Source: an uncultured Hungatella sp.
Lineage (GTDB): Bacteria > Bacillota > Clostridia > Lachnospirales > Lachnospiraceae
Assembly: GCA_910585435.1 (NCBI GenBank)
Contig: CAJUEJ010000013.1
Span: forward strand, 28,609 to 92,608
Length of the DNA stretch: 64,000 nt
Reading direction: 5' to 3'
In this document: positions 58,816-64,000 of the stretch, in pieces
Layout: each line of letters opens with the position of its first letter
How positions within the stretch are numbered: position 1 is the first letter of the stretch
Translations under genes and position numbers: made by a program
The notes under the pieces: model-generated
Told to the model about the DNA's origin: nothing
The model's database searches: none
What the model saw: the letters and a program-made list of their open reading frames with translations, nothing else

Positions 58816-60495
58816 ATGATGAACTTGCTGAATTATCAGAGATATAAGAGAGTACCTGTAGTAGATTTTCCGGAGAGAACATGGCCGGACAAAGAGATCA
58901 GGAAGGCCCCGATCTGGTGCAGTGTGGATCTGAGGGATGGGAATCAGGCTTTGGTTGAGCCTATGGTTGTGGAAGAAAAGATTGAATTTTTCAATCTGCT
59001 TCTGAAGCTGGGCTTCAAAGAGATCGAGATTGGCTTTCCGGCAGCCTCCCAGATTGAATATGATTTCCTGCGGCAGCTGGTAGAGCGCAATATGATTCCT
59101 GATGATGTGAGGGTTCAGGTACTGGTTCAGTGCAGGGAGCATCTGATTAAAAGAACCTTTGAAGCCATCCAGGGCATCAAAAACGTTGTGGTTCATATTT
59201 ACAATTCCACCTCGGTTTTGCAGCGCGATGTGGTATTTCACAAGAACAAAGAAGAGATTATCCAGATAGCTGTAGAGGGTACAGAGCTGGTGAAAAAGTA
59301 CGCCAGAGATTTCGACGGCAACATTATCCTGGAGTATTCACCGGAAAGCTTTACAGGAACAGAGTTAGACTATGCACTGGAGATCTGTACGGCAGTGCAG
59401 AAGACCTGGGGCGCCACACCGGAGAACCCTATGATTATCAACCTTCCGTCTACGGTGGAGATGACTACGCCCAATGTATATGCGGATCAGATTGAATGGA
59501 TGAACACCCATTTTGAGAACAGGGACAGCATTATCTTAAGCGTCCATCCTCACAATGACCGGGGATGTGGTGTGGCTGCTACAGAGCTGGCACTGCTGGC
59601 CGGAACAGAGAGAGTGGAAGGAACTCTTCTGGGCAACGGAGAGCGCACCGGCAATGTAGACATCCTGACACTGGCATATAACATGTTTTCCCAGGGCATT
59701 AATCCGGAGCTTAACATTGAGAATGTACGTGAGATTGCAGAAGTATATGAACGCTGTACCAAGATGAATATTCCGGAGAGACATCCCTATGCAGGCAAGC
59801 TTGTGTTTACCGCATTTTCCGGTTCACACCAGGATGCCATCAACAAGGGCATGCAGGCGCTTAAGGAGAGAAACAGCCAGTACTGGGAGGTTCCTTATCT
59901 TCCTATCGACCCCACAGACATCGGCAGACAGTACGAGCCCATTGTCAGAATCAACAGCCAGTCCGGCAAAGGCGGCGTGGCATTTGTCATGGATACCTTC
60001 TTTGGCTTCCGGTTGCCAAAGGGCATGCATAAGGAATTTGCTGATGTGATTCAGGCTATTTCTGAAAAACAGGGAGAAGTGGCGCCTGAACAGATTATGG
60101 AAGAGTTCCGCAACAATTACACGGAGCGCAAAGAACCGATGCATTTCCGCAAATGCCAGATCCACGATACAGAGACAGAGGACGGCAATTTCGCTACATT
60201 GGTCAAAGTGACCTATACCAACCATGGAATTGAGAAAACATTCGAAGGCGTAGGCAATGGTCCTATCGACGCTATGCAGAAGGGCCTTGAGAAAGAGCTT
60301 GACATCGAAATCCGTGTATTGGATTACAATGAGCATGCCCTGACCTCCGGATCCGGGGCGCAGGCAGCTTCCTATATACATCTGATGGATGTGAGGAGCA
60401 AGAAGGGAACTTACGGTGTGGGAATCAGCTCCAACATTACCAGGGCATCCTTCAGAGGGATTTTCAGTGCAGTAAACAGATTGTTTTATAAATAA
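58816..60495 (+). CDS. leuA: 2-isopropylmalate synthase
   Basis: A 559-residue long-type LeuA with the regulatory C-terminal domain. The catalytic barrel holds WCSVDLRDGNQALVEPM (catalytic Arg and metal Asp), LSVHPHNDRGCG with metal His residues, and GNGERTGN. It condenses acetyl-CoA with 2-oxoisovalerate in leucine synthesis and is probably feedback-inhibited by leucine. Other leu genes are not in the window. Start 58816 (AAAAGGAATG). A terminator follows at 60526. Confidence 0.94.
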   Translation: MMNLLNYQRYKRVPVVDFPERTWPDKEIRKAPIWCSVDLRDGNQALVEPMVVEEKIEFFNLLLKLGFKEIEIGFPAASQIEYDFLRQLVERNMIPDDVRVQVLVQCREHLIKRTFEAIQGIKNVVVHIYNSTSVLQRDVVFHKNKEEIIQIAVEGTELVKKYARDFDGNIILEYSPESFTGTELDYALEICTAVQKTWGATPENPMIINLPSTVEMTTPNVYADQIEWMNTHFENRDSIILSVHPHNDRGCGVAATELALLAGTERVEGTLLGNGERTGNVDILTLAYNMFSQGINPELNIENVREIAEVYERCTKMNIPERHPYAGKLVFTAFSGSHQDAINKGMQALKERNSQYWEVPYLPIDPTDIGRQYEPIVRINSQSGKGGVAFVMDTFFGFRLPKGMHKEFADVIQAISEKQGEVAPEQIMEEFRNNYTERKEPMHFRKCQIHDTETEDGNFATLVKVTYTNHGIEKTFEGVGNGPIDAMQKGLEKELDIEIRVLDYNEHALTSGSGAQAASYIHLMDVRSKKGTYGVGISSNITRASFRGIFSAVNRLFYK

Positions 60496-60525
60496 CCGGA
60501 TATATTTCCGGCAGGGCAGATATAA

Positions 60526-60556
60526 AAAAGGCCTGAGACATTGTCTCAGGTCTTTT
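60526..60556 (+). terminator. intrinsic terminator
   Basis: AAAAAGGCCTGAGACA / TGTCTCAGGTCTTTT stem with a tight loop and T-rich end; ends leuA and can also serve the converging minus-strand gene at 60669. Confidence 0.9.
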
Positions 60557-60668
60557 GTTACAGGAAATCGCCGCTTTGCCGCCTTTCAGCTGACGGCACA
60601 AACCAGAATGAAAATCGCGGATTCTTCCCCGCTAAACACATCATAAGCCTGGCAGCATGGGGCATCCA

Positions 60669-61700
60669 TTATCTGCTTCCGCCGGGGCCGCCGGTCATTC
60701 CTGGAACCAGTGTCACATGGTTTGAAGAACTCCCGCCTGGTGTGCCGGAATTGTCAGACGGAGAAGTGGGTGCCGTGGAAGGCGGTGTGTATGAATTGTT
60801 CCCTCCGGGGCCGTAAGTATTTGCAGAGTTTGGAGAACCTCCGTTTACAGGGACTGTGGAATTGCCGGACTGATAGGCACCGCTGGAATCAAAGGTGTAG
60901 GATATACCGTTTATAGTCATGGAAGTGCCTGCCACCATCCTGCCTGCGTTGGAAGGATTCAGGTAATAATATTTACCATTTAAATTCAGCCATCCCGTCA
61001 GCATATGTCCCGACTCGTTAAAATAGTACCAATACCCGTCAACCAGCTTCCACCCTACGGCCATAGCGCCGGAATTGGCATCCATATAGTATTTGTGCGT
61101 GCCGTCGCTGAGCCATCCGGTGAGCATCTTCCCGTCGCTGTTAAGATAATAGTAAACATTATTGACCTTCTGCCACCCGGTAAGCATCTTGGCGTCTATT
61201 CCAAAATAGTACCAGGAATTGTTGATAAGCTTCCATCCGATGGCTACTTTTCCGTTGGTATCTGCATAGAACCAGCCATTATCCATCTGCCACCAGCCGA
61301 CAGTCATGGCGCCGCTGCTTCTTAAATAGTAGTAGTCATTGCCTATTTTCAGCCACCCCGTAACCATAACACCGTCTTCAAACAGATAATAGAAATGTCC
61401 GCCATCTGTGATCCAGCTGCTGGCTACCATAGTACCGTTGGGACGAAAATAATACCATTTATTATTGATTTGTTTCCAGCCCAGGCACATCTTGCCGGTG
61501 GAAAGATCCATATAGTAGTAAGTGCCGTCCGTAGTGCCCAGCCATCCCTTTCTGAGGGAACCGTCGTTATCATAGTAAACCCATGAACCTCCGCTCTTGT
61601 TCCAGCCAGTGGCAGCCAGTACATCAGAGGCCGGGGCAAGGGTCATCACTCCCAGGAATCCGGCCAAAAGGACAGCCCTTATCTGCTTTCGTTGTATCAT
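60669..61700 (-). CDS. secreted choline-binding-repeat protein without catalytic domain
   Basis: About 343 residues. An N-terminal signal peptide (AVLLAGFLGVMTLAPASDVLA) is followed by about eleven or twelve CW-binding_1-type repeats, each of the form GW(x)nNNxWYYFxxxGxMxTGW, and then a Gly/Ser/Pro-rich tail (residues about 285-343). There is no recognisable enzyme domain. Such repeats bind choline residues on teichoic acids, so it may be a wall-associated scaffold or adhesin. ATG 61700 is used because GGAGG lies seven bases before it; TTG 61703 is adjacent in frame. It lies 86 bases downstream of the LicCA-like gene on the same strand. Confidence 0.88.
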   Translation of the reverse strand: MIQRKQIRAVLLAGFLGVMTLAPASDVLAATGWNKSGGSWVYYDNDGSLRKGWLGTTDGTYYYMDLSTGKMCLGWKQINNKWYYFRPNGTMVASSWITDGGHFYYLFEDGVMVTGWLKIGNDYYYLRSSGAMTVGWWQMDNGWFYADTNGKVAIGWKLINNSWYYFGIDAKMLTGWQKVNNVYYYLNSDGKMLTGWLSDGTHKYYMDANSGAMAVGWKLVDGYWYYFNESGHMLTGWLNLNGKYYYLNPSNAGRMVAGTSMTINGISYTFDSSGAYQSGNSTVPVNGGSPNSANTYGPGGNNSYTPPSTAPTSPSDNSGTPGGSSSNHVTLVPGMTGGPGGSR

Positions 61701-61788
61701 CAAACTTCCTCCAGATTTTTCAGAATTGTTATCTTATAAGTATACCATAAAATTTATAAAAATTATAGCCAAAATAATTCGCATTTTC

Positions 61789-63651
61789 TTAAGATTTATG
61801 GAGTTTGGCTATTTTCCGGTAATAACCTTTGGCATAACGGTACATGATGATGGTATATTCACCAAATTCCTCGCCCAAAGCACTTTTGTAGATGGCCCAC
61901 AGACTCCATAAAAAACCGCCTAAAGCCACATAAGAATAGACCACAAGCTGCTCTTCCAGGGAGGGCTTTCTCTGAAAATAAACTTCTATAAGATGATCTG
62001 TCTTTTCATCATCAAAGTACGAGTAGATGGCACACATGGCGATATCGATCAGCGGGTCGCACATACCGGAATATTCCCAATCGATAAGCTTCAGCCTCCC
62101 GTCAGGAAGAAACAGAAAGTTATCCACACAGCTGTCAATATGAGAAATAGTCTCAGGGCGGTGAAGCTTATCCAGATAATCCATCAGGGAGAACATCCGG
62201 CCACGGACTTCCTCATAGTCTTCAAATGGGATATCGCCGTGACTTTTACAAAGATTTTCATAAAAGAGGATGCGTTCCCTGATATCAAAAGAATGATCAA
62301 GCTGTATTTCACAGCCGTGCAGCCTTTTTAAAAGTGCCATGCACCTCTCAAGGTCTTCCCAGCTTTCCGGATCGGCATTCCGCGCCCCTTCATAATATTC
62401 CGCAATTTTATAGCCGGTCTCACGGTTGAAATAAATAATATGCTCTGTAATATCCAATGGCTTTACTGCTTCAAACACATCGCCTTCCTGTCTCCGGTTA
62501 ATCAAAAGACCGGTTCCGGGGCCGGGAATACGGCATATATACTGTTTTTCGGATACTTGAAACAAAAAGGATTTGTTTGTCATGCCGGATTTCAGGCAAC
62601 GGATGTTGTGTATCTCTGACTCTGGTACGCCAAGGACCTGAGAGACCAGCTCCATAGCCTGGTTGTCAGAATGGTTCTGATATTTTGCATCAAAGACCCG
62701 CAGCTCCTCCAAATTCTCGAATTCATATACCTGCGTGGATGGCTGGCGGTTCACAGACAGGCCGGCTTTCTGTGCAAGCTCCGGCAGGCGGCTGACCGGA
62801 CAGCCTTCCACAAAACCGATACCTGCCTCTGCGAGACGCTTTTGTGCCATACCATTTATAAGCTCCATATACACGTGTTCCCAGTAAAATTGTTCTGTCC
62901 CCGGAAGATGATAGTAGGCTTCCAGCACGGGAAGATATGCATCCAGCCATGATGCAGTCAGGAATACAGGGCCGTACATTACCCAGGCATCCCGTCCGCC
63001 GATTTCCACCCGCTGTATTTTTCCTTTCTTATTAAAAGAAAAGCACCATTCGGAGGTTTCCCCTTCCTTAAAGACAGAAGAATACCAGGAACCGCATTCA
63101 TAAGTATGGAACATATTTTCCCTCATCCAGTTGTCCGAGGAGAGCAGATACATATTCTTTCCCCGAAGGATTTCCCGGGCATGGTATATGGTGGTTAATG
63201 TGTTTTTGGAAGAGTATTCTTTATTATAGAGAAGCTTCACATCATATTTGTCTATAAGGTATTCAAACTTTTCCTTCAGATATCCGACGACAATCGTAAT
63301 GTTGTGGATTCCCACCTGAAGAAGCTGCCGGATCTGCCGTTCTATCATCCGCTCTCCGAATACTTCCAGGAGACCTTTGGGAGTCTCGAAAGTGAGAGGG
63401 ACAAAACGGGAGCCGAAACCGGCTGCGATAATCAAAGCGCCGTCCACACGGTATTGCTCCAGAAACTCCAGCCCCGCTTCCGTGACCTGATATGAGCCGT
63501 CCTCAGAAAGAGAAATCTGCCCTCTGGATAAACATTCCTTTACCAGGCTGTTGACAGTACCAAGAGAAAACTCTAAAATCTGTGCCATATCCCTCTGGGT
63601 TGCCTTCGGATGTTCCAATATAGTTCTACAGACCAAAGCATATCTGTCCAT
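61789..63651 (-). CDS. winged-helix - LicC-like cytidylyltransferase - LicA-like choline kinase fusion
   Basis: A 620-residue three-part protein. Residues 1-68 form a winged-helix domain (TQRDMAQILEFSLGTVNSLVKECLSRGQI). Residues about 70-300 are the nucleotidyltransferase (ALIIAAGFGSRFVPLTFETPKGL). Residues about 335-620 are the choline-kinase fold, with HIDSCVDNFLF and LIDWEYSG giving the catalytic Asp, Asn and second Asp. LicA and LicC activate choline to CDP-choline, the LicD donor; the winged helix may give autoregulation or be structural. LicCA fusions are known in Treponema, and this order with an N-terminal wHTH is the same enzymatic pair. GGAGG RBS before 63651. Confidence 0.9.
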   Translation of the reverse strand: MDRYALVCRTILEHPKATQRDMAQILEFSLGTVNSLVKECLSRGQISLSEDGSYQVTEAGLEFLEQYRVDGALIIAAGFGSRFVPLTFETPKGLLEVFGERMIERQIRQLLQVGIHNITIVVGYLKEKFEYLIDKYDVKLLYNKEYSSKNTLTTIYHAREILRGKNMYLLSSDNWMRENMFHTYECGSWYSSVFKEGETSEWCFSFNKKGKIQRVEIGGRDAWVMYGPVFLTASWLDAYLPVLEAYYHLPGTEQFYWEHVYMELINGMAQKRLAEAGIGFVEGCPVSRLPELAQKAGLSVNRQPSTQVYEFENLEELRVFDAKYQNHSDNQAMELVSQVLGVPESEIHNIRCLKSGMTNKSFLFQVSEKQYICRIPGPGTGLLINRRQEGDVFEAVKPLDITEHIIYFNRETGYKIAEYYEGARNADPESWEDLERCMALLKRLHGCEIQLDHSFDIRERILFYENLCKSHGDIPFEDYEEVRGRMFSLMDYLDKLHRPETISHIDSCVDNFLFLPDGRLKLIDWEYSGMCDPLIDIAMCAIYSYFDDEKTDHLIEVYFQRKPSLEEQLVVYSYVALGGFLWSLWAIYKSALGEEFGEYTIIMYRYAKGYYRKIAKLHKS

Positions 63652-63695
63652 AAATGCCTCCGTTCAAAAATAAGAATAATTAAAAATATATGAAC

Positions 63696-63723
63696 ATTAT
63701 AACACAGACTCGGTGAAAAACAA
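63696..63723 (-). promoter_or_regulatory. promoter of the LicCA fusion gene
   Basis: On the minus strand TTGTTT (63723-63718), 16-bp spacer, TATAAT (63701-63696), about 45 bases before the start codon. Confidence 0.7.
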
Positions 63724-63944
63724 GGGTTTGTCGAAGATTGTACGAATATGTATACAATTTAAGAATGAAAAGCGGCTTTCGTAAGTTTTATGTAAGAAAA
63801 TGAACAGAGAAAAGTTATAGCATTTTTTAAAAAAGTGTATTATACTAATCGTGTGATTGAGGAAGGGATACTTCCCAAGCCAAAGGTCAGTACATAGCAT
63901 TTATACCATTTTATAAAAAAATGTAAAAAATGTCAAAAAAGTAT

Positions 63945-63973
63945 TGATAATTCGGATTATAGGAAGTATAATT
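63945..63973 (+). promoter_or_regulatory. plus-strand promoter reading out of the window
   Basis: TTGATA (63945-63950), 17-bp spacer, TATAAT (63968-63973). It points to a gene beyond the right edge. The 349-bp region 63652-64000 otherwise contains the divergent LicCA promoter and AT-rich sequence with no ORF. Confidence 0.72.
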
Positions 63974-64000
63974 ACCTCGTAATGCAATTAGGATTTTCAA

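Noticed and set aside
63652..64000. A coding gene in the right-hand AT-rich end
   Set aside because: No ORF with an RBS; only divergent promoters are supported.

Overview
The window looks like chromosomal DNA of a low-to-moderate GC Gram-positive anaerobe of the Lachnospiraceae / Clostridium cluster XIVa type. The evidence is the block rho - rpmE - DUF1385 - prmC - prfA, strong GGAGG ribosome binding sites, TTGACA/TATAAT promoters, Clostridial hydrophobic-W (ChW) and choline-binding-type wall repeats, and a GPH symporter next to a cytoplasmic GH3 enzyme. No transposase, integrase, prophage, CRISPR array, rRNA or tRNA was recognised. The species is not determined.

Layout. (1) 1-1,010: 3' part of an AraC regulator, a bidirectional terminator and a convergent 35-residue small ORF. 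(2) 1,257-37,889: a very large surface-glycan region. It holds a LicC-like/CobD-like fusion, about ten glycosyltransferases (GT2, GT8, GT4, DPM1/GtrB types), two Wzx-type flippases, an ABC exporter (Wzm/Wzt) with a 1,323-residue fused enzyme, RmlC, a complete GDP-D-glycero-D-manno-heptose set (hddC-hddA-gmhB-gmhA), the early CDP-3,6-dideoxyhexose genes (rfbF-rfbG-rfbH), two LicD proteins, two large polytopic proteins and an L,D-transpeptidase with wall-binding repeats. A MATE transporter / YkgJ pair with palindromic repeats sits inside it. (3) 37,890-43,700: a 54-residue orphan ORF, an XRE regulator, a split ThrE exporter, pyrC, a probable type I toxin/antisense RNA locus, a HIT protein and an ABC-F ATPase. 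(4) 43,792-50,836: HAD phosphatase, GH3 and GPH symporter, TM2 protein, polysaccharide deacetylase, RarA. (5) 51,006-60,495: rho, rpmE, DUF1385, prmC, prfA, SDR, glmM, leuA. (6) 60,669-63,651 (minus): a secreted choline-binding-repeat protein and a HTH-LicC-LicA fusion.

How it fits together. Sugars are activated (GDP-heptose, CDP-6-deoxy and 3,6-dideoxyhexoses, dTDP-rhamnose with other rml genes elsewhere), assembled by the glycosyltransferases, and exported by flippases and by the ABC route. The ABC route enzyme looks like a WbdD-type methyltransferase-kinase-coiled-coil terminator fused to its own GT2 and GT4 polymerase domains. LicA/LicC, LicD and choline-binding-repeat proteins at both ends of the window suggest the glycan is decorated with phosphocholine or a related phospho-amino-alcohol. 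The LicC-CobD fusion at 2.2-4.1 kb could supply a second, serine- or threonine-derived head group.

The most unusual non-coding content is a family of long palindromes whose arms differ between copies yet match perfectly within a copy (4.1-4.6 kb, 24.1 kb, 24.9-25.0 kb), a 17/20-bp tandem repeat between rfbG and rfbH, and a degenerate 30-32 bp intergenic repeat at three sites.
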